Assembly: GCA_032358165.1 (NCBI GenBank)
Contig: JAALGY010000038.1
Location: 248,001 to 312,000, forward strand
Source: Diplosphaera chodatii
Lineage: Eukaryota > Chlorophyta > Trebouxiophyceae > Prasiolales > Stichococcaceae
Reading direction: 5' to 3'
DNA: 64,000 nt
Each line of letters starts with the position of its first letter. Within the stretch, counting starts at the first letter, position 1. Shown piece by piece: positions 34,381 through 46,869 of this stretch. The notes below the pieces were generated by a model, which worked only from the letters and a program-made list of their open reading frames with translations, was not told the DNA's origin and did not search any database. The position numbers and the translations under genes were made by a program.

Positions 34381-34400
34381 TATATAGATATATATATATA
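34381..34400. repeat. TA-rich microsatellite
   Basis: Twenty bases of near-perfect TA dinucleotide beside the 95-bp array, conspicuous in an otherwise GC-rich window. It could serve as a TATA-like element for the minus-strand BTB-like gene or simply be replication slippage. Confidence 0.7.
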
Positions 34401-34431
34401 ACGAACATGCTGCGCCTGCAGCATCGCATTG

Positions 34432-35169
34432 CTAACTGATCCTGAGGTGTAGTTTAGCCGTACAGATAGACACAGCAGACCAAAACCTCACGTTGGAGGT
34501 GCGTGCCGGGTGCGCTGCGCGCACGTTGCGCCCCCCGCCATGGCTTTCACCATCGTCATCGGGCTGCCGGTCATGCTTGCGGTGACCGCCAGAGGACATG
34601 ACGCAAGATGCCTCACGCTGCGGCTGGGGCAGCTGAGGAGGTGCCGGGTGCTGGGCTACCGCTTGGGGTACAGGCTGCCGCCGTAGGTGCGGCGGCAGGT
34701 CAAAGTGCTCGGCAGCAAACTGGCCGGCTGGCGGCACAGCAAAGGCATGCGGCGGCGCCGCACGCCGCAGCCTAGCTGACATTGCGGGATCTGAATGTGG
34801 CAGCTGCTGCCAGCTGCACAGCTCCTCTCCTTCTGCCAGCCCCTGGATGACCGGGATGTCGGCCGCATCAGCATACTGCCGCAACCCCTGCTCAGTGCCA
34901 TCCTTTGCCACAAAGAGATCTCTGGTCCGGATCTCGCCGGTGTTGGTTCTGCCATAGATTGCGAGACGCCGCAGACCATCTGCACTGCTGCCAGGCTGCA
35001 GAGTCGCCCATGTCACCCCCACTGGCCCGCCTGTGTATGTGCGCGCCAGCGCCCAAACATCCTCTTCCTCGTCTGGCATAGCGACTGCGAGCACTACCAG
35101 CAGTACATTCAGACCCACAAGCTGATATGGCATCACATCAACAGCAGCATATGGGACATGCTCGACCAT
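34432..35169 (-). CDS. Hypothetical protein with N-terminal hydrophobic segment
   Basis: An unbroken frame of about 245 codons from ATG at 35169, unusual here because it needs no intron. The N-terminus has one hydrophobic stretch (YQLVGLNVLLVVLAVAM) that could be a signal peptide or anchor, and a later ATG (MPYQLVG) would give a more classical signal. Residues about 30-115 look globular (TYTGGPVGVTWATLQPG, RLAIYGRTNTGEIRTRD, ADIPVIQGLAEGEELCSW); the rest is Pro/His/Arg-rich and may be untranslated sequence or disordered. I recognise no family. It could also be a terminal exon of a longer gene. Confidence 0.4.
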   Translation of the reverse strand: MVEHVPYAAVDVMPYQLVGLNVLLVVLAVAMPDEEEDVWALARTYTGGPVGVTWATLQPGSSADGLRRLAIYGRTNTGEIRTRDLFVAKDGTEQGLRQYADAADIPVIQGLAEGEELCSWQQLPHSDPAMSARLRRAAPPHAFAVPPAGQFAAEHFDLPPHLRRQPVPQAVAQHPAPPQLPQPQREASCVMSSGGHRKHDRQPDDDGESHGGGRNVRAAHPARTSNVRFWSAVSICTAKLHLRIS

Positions 35170-36889
35170 ACCCTTGTCCCTTGCTATCAGTTCACCTGCT
35201 CAGAGCAGGTGCAACCGGCTATCAGGCTGTACTGTGCAAATGAGTTGCATGTAAACTTAAATTAGCAACACTTTTATGGGTTTCTGGAGCACCGAACCGA
35301 TCAGCGCTTCACAAATCAAGCTGGGACTGGCTGCCAGATGTCCAACAATCCTGCAGACATGCTCCACTTATTATGGCAACAAACCGAGCAGTCGCCGTGA
35401 TGGTTGGATCAGAAAAGAGCCTCATGTTGCTGTCTGGGAAGTAACATGGCGTCGAGGCTTTCCGCGGCTGTTCGGCGGTCGCCTACCTAGTCTGATGCGC
35501 TTCTGATTAGCACCTTCCTGCTCACAGCCCGCGCATATCGCCGCTAACTATACGCCGCAAACAAGCCTCGACATCCTTAATCAACATATCACAGACCAGC
35601 CTGTGTCCGCGGTCGGCTGCACCGCGCCAGCCAGGTAGCCTAGCCGTCCGCAGTCCCACGCGGACTTCCGAAACCTCAGACGCGCAGCTGGGCGCGCGGC
35701 ATCGCCCGCCAACACCCCAAGCTGCCGAAATTTTCCTGTTGCTATTCCTGCGCGCCGCTGCGCGTCAGCAACAGCCGGCAGTAGGCAAGGCAACGGTCAA
35801 GTCAGGAGGGATCATTGTGCCACCAATGCCAGTCTCCAGCTCCTGCATGTGCTTGATCTGGATTCAGCCCGGGCATACTTGACCATGTTGAGGCTGTGTA
35901 TATCCGTGCTCTTGTTTGGTGCCGGCTGATCCGGCTGCATGTCGTGTAGACGCAGCAAGGATAGCCGCCAGATTAGTCAGCGGCGGTCGAGTTCAAATGA
36001 CTTTGTGGACATGCTGTCGCCGAAGTGCAAAGACAACTCCCTACCCTCTGCTTACATACATGGCGGAATGCGCATACAGCAGGGACTGCTTATAAACAAT
36101 GTTGGTATTTGCTTGGAGCTGCTGTTCTCGTTCATAGAAGTGGACTTCGTTGGCTCATCAAATGATGGTGAGTAGGGGTAGCTTGCAGACGAGGAAGGCA
36201 CCCCTCACTACTCTATCTCCCTGCGCATGCCTGAATTTGTGGACGGACATGCACTCTTAGGCATGTATGTGTTCATTCCCACATTCTTACACAGTCATCT
36301 GCACCTTGTTCAGGATGCATTCTGCACCTTAAACTACCCATAGGCATCCCCAAGAACATACAGAGACACAAGATCTACAGTCAAAACCATTGACGCTTGC
36401 ACCAACAACCATCACAATCAATAAGGCTGCAATCCAATGCTACGCGACCCATGCAAGAGCATGCAGACTCGTGTGCAGGACACAAGTCACATCCGTCACT
36501 CGGGGTGGTCAGGTCCTCAACACATACGTACTCGCTATCAAGCAGGAAACGCTGGCGGCGCCTCCAGGCTATCATACCAAACTGGGGTTCCAAAATAATC
36601 ATAAATCGATGAAATTCAGAGAGGTGGCTCCGTCGCCGGGTTTCGGTTGCTGTGTACAGATTCAGCTGAGTTCGGCTGCAGGATGCACCGACCTGGCAAC
36701 ACCCTGCCAGCGTCACATACACTCTGCTGCGGTGTCCTGGCCGTCCACCCTACCCCGCACAGTTACTACACGGGGTGTTTTTTCCCGGGTGCAGCACTGA
36801 TCCATCACCCACATGAGCTTGCTTGACTCAGGTGTCGCCTTGAATTTTGCTACTTTGCCTGGACTTCGTTCTCCGCCGGCTTCAGGTTG
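35170..36889. other. Gene-poor stretch of lower GC content
   Basis: 1.7 kb that looks clearly less GC-rich than its surroundings, with no frame I can join into a gene. The longest candidates (35939-36175 on plus, 36381-36722 on minus) have no family signature. Composition suggests an old insertion or degraded mobile element, but I found no terminal repeats, target duplication or transposase motif. Confidence 0.45.
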
Positions 36890-39800
36890 CTACCAGTTCT
36901 TGTCGCTGCGCACAAGCTGCAGCATGCGGCGCCCAGCAGACGAGCTGCTCGGAGCGTCGTCAGCGGCGTTGTACTTGCCGGCGCCGCACGACGTCAGCCA
37001 CATGTTGTGGTCGGGGGTGGCGAGGTAAGAGCCGTCCTTGGGGTAGAACACCTCGTAGTAGCGCCTGCTCAGCAGCTCCTGCACCGCAGCATATCAGACA
37101 CACGTCGGCAGATGGAGGATGGCATGCACTGATGGTAACCAAGACCAGCTCCTGCCGCACTACAGTGTCAAGCATGCAAGATAAGCTCACTGTACAGTAA
37201 AATGCTGTAAAACCCTGCAAGGACCTTGCGAAGGCTTCGTACCCTGGCATATTTGGTGTCGAACGCGGGCGCGCTGACGGTGTCAGCGCTGTACGTGGTG
37301 TTGCGGTCGTCACCATACGAGTCAGAGAACGTCAGCGGCGACTCCTGCAGGCTGGTGTAGTTGAACGCCGGCGTCTTGCTGAAGGTGAGGCCACCCAGAG
37401 CATCCCGGATCTGTCAGGGCATTGGGCACGTGTTAGGTGCTTGCAAAGCACACTGCAACCCTGGTAGCGGTAGCAGTCGGTAGCAGTAATGGCGCAAAAG
37501 CTTATAATCCCAGTCTGATCATATCACTGGCGGCAAGCACTGGAGGCAGATGTTGTGACAGTGCAAAGCAGAAGTGAAGCCAGCGCACCATGAAGGCACG
37601 GAACATGTCGTTGTCCTCGTGCACGTTGTTGTGGCAGTGCACCATGTACTCCCCCAGCTCCGGGCCGTAGCGTGCCGCCAGCGTGATGCGGCCCACATTG
37701 GCGCCGATGTGCATCACCTGCATGAGGGTCTCATATCCCTTAGTCATGGCCGCTGCTGATCCAAAACAGAGGCCCCAGCTTACAACACTGGGTAGCTGGG
37801 GCCTAGGCAGGGTATGACGCCACCGCATGTGTTGTGCATGCCTTTGTGGATTGGCTGAATACCCCGGGCAAGCTATTGCAAGCCCCCAGCGGCCAGGACA
37901 GGGCCACCGCCTGGTGGCGATGCAGCAGCTGGGGGTTGCAGTGACGCTCACGTCTTTGGGGGCATAGCGCAGCTCTGAGGGGCATGGCTTCCAGCCGCCA
38001 CTGGAGCTGGACGTCGCCTTGCCGTCCCAGTCGGCGCCCTGCCAGGCCATGCAGAAGAAGTCCTGCGAGCAGCGAGGTGACGAATAGTACACGCAGATAA
38101 TAATCAACAAGCAGAAACACATTTACAATGCAGTGCATCAGCGGGCGAGGCGGCATTGGTCCCTACCGCCTGCATGCTCAACTGAAGTGCAGCAGGATGT
38201 GCCAGCAATGGCCAAGCATTGCAAGTGCATGAGATCTGCGCGTGTGTGTGGGCCTGTGGGACCGGCGCCAAATGTAAGCTGGGCGGCGCACCACCAGGTG
38301 GACGTGCACGGGGTGCACCCAGCCGCCGCCCGACTCCAGGGTCCACAGCTCCACCGTGTTCTGGCCGATGACGTTGAACTCGATGTGCTTGCCCTTGCCT
38401 ATGGTGGCAGTGGAACAGCAGAATCAGCCACGCGGTCCCATCAGCTACCCCTATGTGCTTCATAGCCATCACATCAGCCCTGGCAGCACAACAGCACTAC
38501 TGCACATTGCTGGCGCAGGGTCATACATCTTCTTGGCGACGCAAAGAACTGAATGAGCAAGATGGGAGCAAAGCAGAAGAACCCACCCAGGTTGTCCTCG
38601 TGGTCCCAGCCGCGGTCATTGAACTGCACAGCAGTGCACACAGTAGTGTGTCAGGGCCTGAACTCGACATGAGCTGGATGGCAATTGGTGGGTTACACAC
38701 TGCAGTACACGACAAGTAAGCCAGACGATGAGGCCAGCTTACCAGCCACATCCCCGAGCTCTTGCCGAACTTCAGCGAGCGGTCCGACTCGCCGTTCAAG
38801 GCGCGCTGCACCAGTTGCTGCACAGCGCATGAGAATGCAGTTGAGCAGCTTCATAGTGTTCCGTTGCTGGATAGCCTGATGCTGCTGGACTGCAACGTCC
38901 AATGCTGCAGCATGTGCCGCAGTGGCTGGTGGGCACAGTAGCAGAGTAGTGCATGGACAGAGGTCAGACCCCACAGCAGCTCAGGAGTCTCGAGAGAGCG
39001 AGAGACATTGAGCCCTCACGTCAAAGTAGGCCGGCGGCAGCTGCGCGTCCTGCTGGTCGGTGCCCGAGGTGCGGGGCGCGGCCAGGTTGGGCACCGGGGC
39101 CCCCGGGGCGGGCGCGCCCACGCTGATCTTCATGACCAGGTGGCTGTAGCAGAAGAAGGGCGTCTCGGAGGTGGTGCGGTCCGGCTGGTGCTCGTCGGTC
39201 AGGTACACCGCCTGCAGTGGCCAGGGACATCGTCATGCAAACGACGGCAACCTGCAGAAGCATCGGCAGCCTCTGACAGATCGTTGCTGACACTGGCAAG
39301 AGCCTCAGGTGGGGCGCTGCCCCTCACTGACGCTGCACGTCATGCTTGCAGCACTGCAGGCGCTGGCACGCAGGCAACTGGAACAGAGCTGCTGCACGTG
39401 CCGCTCCCGAGCAGTGCTTGATCAGAGCATGCATGAACAATGACGCACCCGCTGCGAGTAGGCGCTGAAGTCGCAGACGACGTCCCAGCGGTAGGCCACA
39501 TCCGTCAGCATGCCGGTGGACGGCCAAGGGTGGTCGTTTGCGTAGGGCAGCGAGCCACCATCTGAGCCGATGATGTTGCAGATCTTGCTGCTGATCTCGT
39601 TGCCGGCATCGTCGCGCAGCTGCAGCACAGCACAGCACAGCATACCACTTGCTGCCACTGCATGGTTGTCATGCATGTGCCTGGGGCACCATGAACAGCA
39701 GCCTGGCATGCTGCTGTGCAGACAGATGCTGCACATACCATGCCACTATGATAGTATCCAAGTCAGCGGTGCGCAAGGTGCGCACCATCAGCACGCGGGG

Positions 39801-42800
39801 GCGCGAGATGGCGGCGTTCAGGATGCGGAAGCGCTGCCATGAGGCCGTGACGTCAAGCACCGGCCACGGCTGGCCGTTGACCAGGTTGAGGTCGCCCCAC
39901 AGCTGGTCGTGGTGCACACCTGTAGCAAGCGAGAGCAAGGCAGCCATCGACAATCGGCACGTTGGCAGCCAAGCCGGGGACAAGTGCCAAACCCTGAACA
40001 TGGCTTGCTGGGGCACTGCTGACCTCATGACGCTGCAAGCCCTGTTCATAGCCAGTGTGCCGTCAGCAAGCAAAGGCTTGTTCAGCCTTACCTCCCGGCT
40101 TGCGGTCGTATTTCAGGCGGCACACGCCCGCGGGGTCCCCCGCCACGGGCGTGTCCACCACCGCGTCCTGGATCATGAGCGGCCACTCGGGGAGGCCCTC
40201 CACATTGTACCTGTGCGTCAGCAGCAGCCAGTAAACCCGCTGCAAACATGCTGCTGCACGGCAAACACCTGGTCCAGCGCAGTGCCCGGTCCAGTGCTGG
40301 TGGCCTGCTGAGTGATCCAGGGGTCCAGGTCTTGTCGTGTGAGTGCTGCATTGACGACCGGAGTATTGGAAGGATGGACTCACGGGTCGTCGCCTGGGCA
40401 GGGCCGTACGATGCGCATGCCAGCCATGCCTGCAGGCGACAGCACAAGCAGGTGATATCTGCAGGTCGTTGATACACAGTGGCCTGTGCGGAGAAAGCAC
40501 AGCATGCTGCACCATGGAAGCAATATCGCAGGGCACGAACTCACCTGCGTACACATTCTCCGAAGTGATGCCAACGCTGTGGTCGTGGTAGAACAGCGTT
40601 GCGTGACGGTTGTTCGGGATGATGTAGTCCTGTGGCGCATGGCAGCACCAGAAGCATCCTCACTACATTGCATGCCACGAGCATGCCGAGCCAGATGCGC
40701 TGCACATGGAGAGCAGTGAAATTCTCAAACACAGTAGCATTAGGGTGCAGAGCACTCTTGTGTACTTAACATGTACTCAACCACCTTGGTCTCGCCCTGG
40801 CAGAAGAACTGGTCCGCCCAGCCGTCCATGCTCGCGACCGATGCCTCGCCGTGGAAGTGCGTGACGGCCGCGCGGCCCTTGCCCGGCGTCTTCACCTCGT
40901 CGACCCTGCCGGTGGAGTTGCGCTGCTGGTAGCGCTGCAGCCGGTTGGCGCACAGGTCTGTCTCACCTGCAGACACCAAGCAAGGGGTCTGGCCTACAGC
41001 GTCATTACACCAAGCATACATATGCCGATGCCACCCACGACGACTGGAAGCTCGCATCAAGCAACCACCTATCTGCACATGCGGTGGATGCTACCGTTTT
41101 TTCCTGACAGGGGCTGCATTCAGCAGTCGGGGCACATGCGGAAGGCCGCACCTTCGCCGCCGCGGTTGCCGGGACCGCCTGCTGGGAAGTAGCGGTTGCC
41201 GGCCTCGATATTGTTGGTGAAGCGCACGACATCCTGCACGCCGCTGCAGGGTGCAAAACGAAGTCCCCAGATCAGTCAATGTCGACGTGCATGTGCTGCT
41301 GCTTGCTAGGAAGAGTATGACGACGTTGGCAGTCCCTCTAGCCATGCAGGCACCCCAACAGCACTCGGATGACCGTGTATGACCACTTGTGGCAGGTTGG
41401 AGCTCACGTCTCGCTGATCATGAGCGGGCCTGGCACGCCGACGTCATTGTAGGACAGCACCGGGACCCTCTTGCACTGGGTGTCCTCCGCGAGCCCGAAG
41501 TCGAACCAGGTCTGAGCAATGTTAATGTCGAAGCCCTTCATGCACCGGTTGTTCTGCAGCACCAAACCCAACACTGTTATGACTAGCAGCCTCTCTTTCA
41601 ACATGGCAACTGCATTGTGCGTGCTTATCGTATGGGGTGGACGGTATAGGCAATCAGCAGGGGTACAAGGATGCACTGGGAGTGCCCACCTCGTCACAGG
41701 GCATCTCGCCCTTGCTTGTCTTGATGCTGTTCGTCAGCTCGACCAGGTGGCGGTACGGCTTCTTGAAGACCAGCGGCGTGGTGTCAAAGGGAGATGATGG
41801 ATAGCCGTTCACCTGCGCCAAATATCAGAGATTTCGCAGCCCTGATGATATGGAATACTATGCGACTTCTGCTGTGAGTGCTGATGGACACGCCAATGGA
41901 TCTTGGCCACAACGAGCGCAACAATGCAGGAAACAGTCGGCGCATGTGGATATGGCGGGTCACTCACTGTGACGGGCTGGCCAGCCTTGGCCGTGACGCA
42001 CTTGTCGCCGGCTAGCGACACCAGCGGGTTCCACCTGCCGCTCGCGGCTGTGGTGGCGGCAGTTGGCGACGCGGTGCCGCTGCTGCTGCCGGTTGGTGCG
42101 GCGGTGGCGGCCGCCGCCGCATCGCCTGCCGCTGTCGTGGTGGCTGCTGCGGCTGGCGTGGGCGCTGATGTTGCGGTGGTGGTGGACCTTGTGGGTGCAC
42201 GGGTTGGCGCTGGTGTGGGGGTGGGCCCACCCCGGAGCAGGGCGCGGCCATTGCGCGCGGCGCTGGCTGGTGCTGAGAGCAGGCTGAGCGCGAGGATCAA
42301 AAGGCAAATCTGCACAGGCAAGGAATGCGGTTGGATGAGGGTGTGTCAGAAAGCGCCGAAGGCGGGCAAGGTGCAATGATAAAGCAGGTACAGCGTGTGC
42401 ATCGATCGCGAGCTGTCCACGTCGCTTGGAGTTGGGTATCATCGACTACACTGCAGCCTCGGTACGCATCTTCCATAACAGCGAGTCTTGTAAAAAGCGT
42501 GAGGCACGCTGTTTTTGAGCATGCGGCAGAATATGCGTGCTGCTGTCTTGCACTCTGCAGCGAGCACAAGAGAAGATAATGATCACCCACGATGGGCACC
42601 GCAACCGCCGCGATCACCGGCATCGCAGGACAGACCAACAGGCCTGTTGAATGACTGCTCTGCTTCAGCTGATGGAATTGCAGCACCATGTGCAGTGTGC
42701 GCGCGTGATATGCAAAGCACGCCGACCTCACACGATGACGAACCGTCATCACTTTCCTATCTGCGAGCCGATGGCGCACTACTGCGACGGCCAGGACATT

Positions 42801-43127
42801 TCGCCCCCATTCAGCATGGCGACAAGATTGCATGCATCTCTGGACGATGACGAACAGGCACGCGCTGGCTCACAGCACGACGAGTGCACGACGACGACCA
42901 ACGGGTGTGAAAGCCTTGCGGAGCAGATAGAACTTGCTGCCAAAGCGCCGCGACAACAGCGTGGCAACGCTGCAGCACGAGCTGAACGAGGAGCTGCGAG
43001 CGCTGCACAGCATGCGTCGCTGAAGAAAGGGAGCTACATACTGCCAGCTAGCTTTGCCATCTTCACATGCAAGCATGCATGCATGGAGCAGTGTTCGACT
43101 CACCTTCAGCACCGATGCTCGTGCCAT
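36890..43127 (-). CDS. Secreted multicopper oxidase (bilirubin-oxidase/CotA-like)
   Basis: Twenty exons join in phase, the outermost being 43104-43127 (eight codons, MARASVLK) and 41968-42309, the last 36890-37078; about 835 residues. Exon 1 plus exon 2 give a signal peptide (MARASVLKICLLILALSLLS, then APASAARNG), followed by an 80-residue Thr/Pro/Ala linker likely to be O-glycosylated. Copper ligand motifs occur in the expected order: HFHG (about 279), YHDHS (about 317), HPVHVHL (about 631-637) and HCHNNVHEDNDM (about 701-712). The Cys of HCH is the type 1 copper ligand and the Met ten residues later the probable axial ligand, as in bilirubin oxidase and CotA. Family knowledge: such enzymes oxidise phenolics, bilirubin or metals and reduce O2 to water. 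The substrate here is unknown; an extracellular or cell-wall role is inferred. The donor at 39746 is the least certain join. Confidence 0.9.
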
Positions 43128-43881
43128 GGCTGCAAGCGGCACGGTAACAAGCAGAATGGGGGGCTGAACCGAAGAATGAGAGGCTAAGGTCCCGCTGCCG
43201 TGGGCTGATGGCGACGAGTCGACCCCGAGGCGTCTCCAGTGACCGGGTCACGGGGGGCTTAGTCAGGTACGACACCGACAAGCGGCAGCCGCAACACTGC
43301 ACTCTTCGAGCGGTCGCCACATGGACGACGTGGCACAGGGCCGTGTCACATTATCATCTGCATCTGGTGCCTGAGAGGTGGAGTGCCAGGTGTCGAGCGC
43401 GCCGCGCCCGCTCAATTTGTGCGATGTCATCAGGGCGACGTCATCAATCTTGTTCGAACGATGAGTGCTTACGAGCTTCCGCTGTCTTTTTAGCAGCCGC
43501 AGGCCCTCAGGCGTGTCTTCACTATAGCGCCTTTCAGGCCCTCAGCAGCTCGGCGTCGAGCAACAGTGTGCAACAACGTCTCTGGTTTTGGCGTGATGGC
43601 TGATGATGTGGTCTCGATGTGCACGTGAGATGATGGCCTGGTTGTTGCATGTGGGTCCCCATGCAATTGAAGTTTGTTACATACCTCGTATGCGCTGCAA
43701 GCATGTGGTCAACTCTCACCGTCTCAACTGCAGACGAATTGGCCGAACCACACTCTGATTCTGACGAACATCCCGCCGACAAGTGCTGAAACAGTGTCAT
43801 CCATAACGTACATACACATCAGTACAGAAGCCACCAATCTCCCGCCGGCCAAGCCGTCATCTATCGTAGGATGCCTGGTCG
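43128..43881. other. Spacer between the NIN-like gene and the multicopper oxidase gene
   Basis: 0.75 kb, expected to carry the 3' untranslated region of the NIN-like gene and the multicopper oxidase promoter (both minus strand). One TGTAA motif is present; nothing else recognised. Confidence 0.4.
43677..43681 (-). terminator. Possible TGTAA polyadenylation signal of the NIN-like gene
   Basis: TGTAA on the minus strand about 200 bases after the stop codon at 43882, a typical spacing for chlorophycean 3' ends. Short motif, so modest support. Confidence 0.35.
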
Positions 43882-46833
43882 TCAGCTTGGCATCTCGAAG
43901 GCCGTGAGGTCGCCCGCCGCCAGCGCATCCAGCTGTCGGTGGCTGTGCGCGTCGCCGCCCGCCTCCTGGTCCAGCAGCTCGTCAATGCCCAGGAACGACA
44001 GGGCGTCCGGGTGCGACGTGATCGCTGATGGGCCGCCTGTGTCGTGCTTGAAGCCTGCGGTGCCCAGGGTGCCATGTCAGCAACAACCGGCGGTGCTGCA
44101 CATCAAGGGCGCATGCCTTTCTGGCACCGCGCATCCGGGCAGCCGTGGCAGGTGTCGTCCAACATCATCCCCCGTGCCCGATGCCGCTCTGTCAATGCCA
44201 CCCGGCACTCAGGGTACTGACCTTGCAGGGCGGCGGCAATGTCGTGGTGCTGGCCGCCGTGCTGCCGCTGCTCCTGCTGCCGTGCCGAGCTGGCCCCAGA
44301 GGCAAGCTGATGTTGCCGGTGTGGCTGCTGCGCAGAGGCGTGCGGCAGGTCGCCCGCTGCCGGGTGCATGTGCGGCTGCGCGCTTGAGGCTGGGCCCGCC
44401 TGGCCCGAGCCGCCCTGCAGCTGCTGCGGCGGCTGGTGCGGGTGGTGCGCCGGCTGGGTGCCCACCTGCTGCCTGCCGAGCTCCTGCAGCCATGCGGGGG
44501 AGGTGAAATCATGATGAGTAAAGAGTGGCAAGCGTTGCCGATTGCACACCTGCGTGTGCGTTTTAGCGCCTGCGGCATGCTGCCTGCCCGCTTGACGAGG
44601 ATCGGGCAGCTGATCACAAGGGTGGCCAGCCCTAGTGGGTTCAGAACCCGCACCTGCGACAGGTGCTGCAGCAGCTGCGACAGCAGGCCGCTGAGCTGCG
44701 GCGAGGTGGCCGCCAGCGGCGGCAGCGGCCCCTGCTGCTGCTGTGCCATGCCGTTAGCCTGCGAATTGGATAGCCAGATGTGCAGCACATCAAGATGCTG
44801 ATCTCGCCTTCAGCTGCACTCGAAGGGGGAAGCCATGCAGCAGGGGTTAGCTGGGGACAGCCTCGTCTGGGAGCCACGGTCGGCCAGCAGCATCCCCATT
44901 GGGTACCTGGGGCTGCAGGGAGGCCAGCTGCTGCTGCGCGGCCTGCACCAGGCCCTGCGGGATGCCCTGCACCGCCGCCGCCGGCGCGAAGCTGGTCCCG
45001 CCGTGCGCGCTGTTGTCCGGCGTGGGCGCCGCATCCGACGCCGACGCCGCCGCTGCCGCCGCGCTGCCCACGCTGCCGAGGCTCCACGCGGAGCTGGTGT
45101 TGGCGCTTGGGTCGGCCGCGGGCCCCGGCTGCTGCGGGTATGGCCCCTGCTGCGGCAGGCTGGGGGCCCGGAACAGGTGCCCGCTGCCGCTGGGCTGCAC
45201 GATCCCCTGCTGCTGCTGCTGCTGCTGCTGGCTCTGCAGCGGAGGCTGCGCCTGTCCCGGCGGCGGCAGCAGGGCCGGCTGCGGCTGCGGCTGCGCCTGC
45301 TGCGGCACATAGTGCCCCAGGGCCTGCCACCGCATGTCGCCTGCACACAGGCCGGCGTGCGAGAGGTCAGCTCGCTTGTACAGCCAGTGACGCAGACCCT
45401 GGCAAGCGGATGAGACCAGCCAGCCGGGCATAACATGTTGCTGACCTTGCAGAAAGGGGTTCAGCAACTGACGCTGTAATAAAGCGGGGCCTGCTCACCC
45501 TGCTGGCCGGCGGATGCGGAGCCGCCCGCAGATGGGACCAGGCGGCGGGGCCAGCGCTGGATGCCCACCCGCCGGCACGCCCGCTTCAGGGTGGTGGCGC
45601 AGATGCCCAGGCGGTCGGCCGCCTCCCGCAGCCCCAGCCCGAAGTGCGCCTGCGAAGCGCACGATGCGTGTCTTGGCAGTTGCCTGGGTTTTACACCCCA
45701 CATGACGTCGATGAAAAGTACGCCATGACTGCCACGAGTGTCTGTGCAGTGTACCTTGTCACGCAACGACCACAGGCTGCCTTCGTCACAGCCTCAAACA
45801 CGCATACTTGCATAGAGCTAGTGGCTGCCGTGTACATGATGGCCCCTCCACCACATTGGTAACGATCATTGGCTTCTTCAATCAAGCGTGTATGATAGCC
45901 GATGGCAATGCCTGTGTTGCAGAATATGAACAGAGAACCACCTCGAGCTCTTCACGCTTGAGCCGCTTGCCAGGCTTGCCCGCGGAGCCTTTGCCCCGCC
46001 GCCGCGCTGCATCACAGAGCACTGGGGTTTCAGGATGGCGGTGAACATGGACACCCACATCGACTTGATTTGCACACAGCAGGCCCTTATGAGCTCTGTC
46101 ACTCGACTGTCACTTGTTCCCGTGAATTCTGACATAGCCGAGACGTCCTGCATCTGGCACTCACGTTGCGCGACATGTGTGTCCGGCTGCTGCTGCTGGA
46201 AGTCTGCGGCCGCACTCGGCAGCCCTGCCTCCGGCAGCGAGCCAGAGGGCGCGCCGCCGAACATCATGTCGAAGTCGTCCCAGCTGCCGGAGCCCAGACC
46301 GCCCAGCGAATCTGCAGGTGGCCGAACAGTTGCCTTGCAAAACTTGCACTGAGTAAGCTTTGCGGCAGCGAAGGCAGCGCTGTAGTGTAGATGTGAGCGG
46401 ACCGTTACTGTGCACAAACGACATATGAGCTCCATGTGCAATGCCTTATCACGGTGGCACTCTTTCGACGTGACAATAGGGCATCAGACCCCTGAGGAGA
46501 CATGGCACGCACCTTCGTCCATCATGTCTAGGAAGCTGGCGTTGACGGGCTCGTCAGGATGGCCACGGCCCTGCTGCTGCGCTGTCGCGACTGGCAGGCC
46601 TGTGTCCATCTGCAACGCCACATAGCATGTACATCTGAGCATCCAGGGTCAAAACATTGGCGTAGTGATGGTCGCCTGCAGCGTTGCCAGGCACTGCAGG
46701 AATTGCCAAAAGTTTGCAGATCAGCAGTGGGCCCTACATTGTACAAGTGGTGCAGAGAGTGTAGCCACACCTGCATGGGATTGTAGGAAGCATCTGGCAT
46801 GGGTTGCTGCTGGTGCCTTGGTGGATGGTACAC

Positions 46834-46869
<36 letters not shown>

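Noticed and set aside
35939..36175. Plus-strand 78-codon frame in the gene-poor island as a small gene
   Set aside because: No motif, no splice partners and no composition bias like the neighbouring genes; cannot be told from chance.
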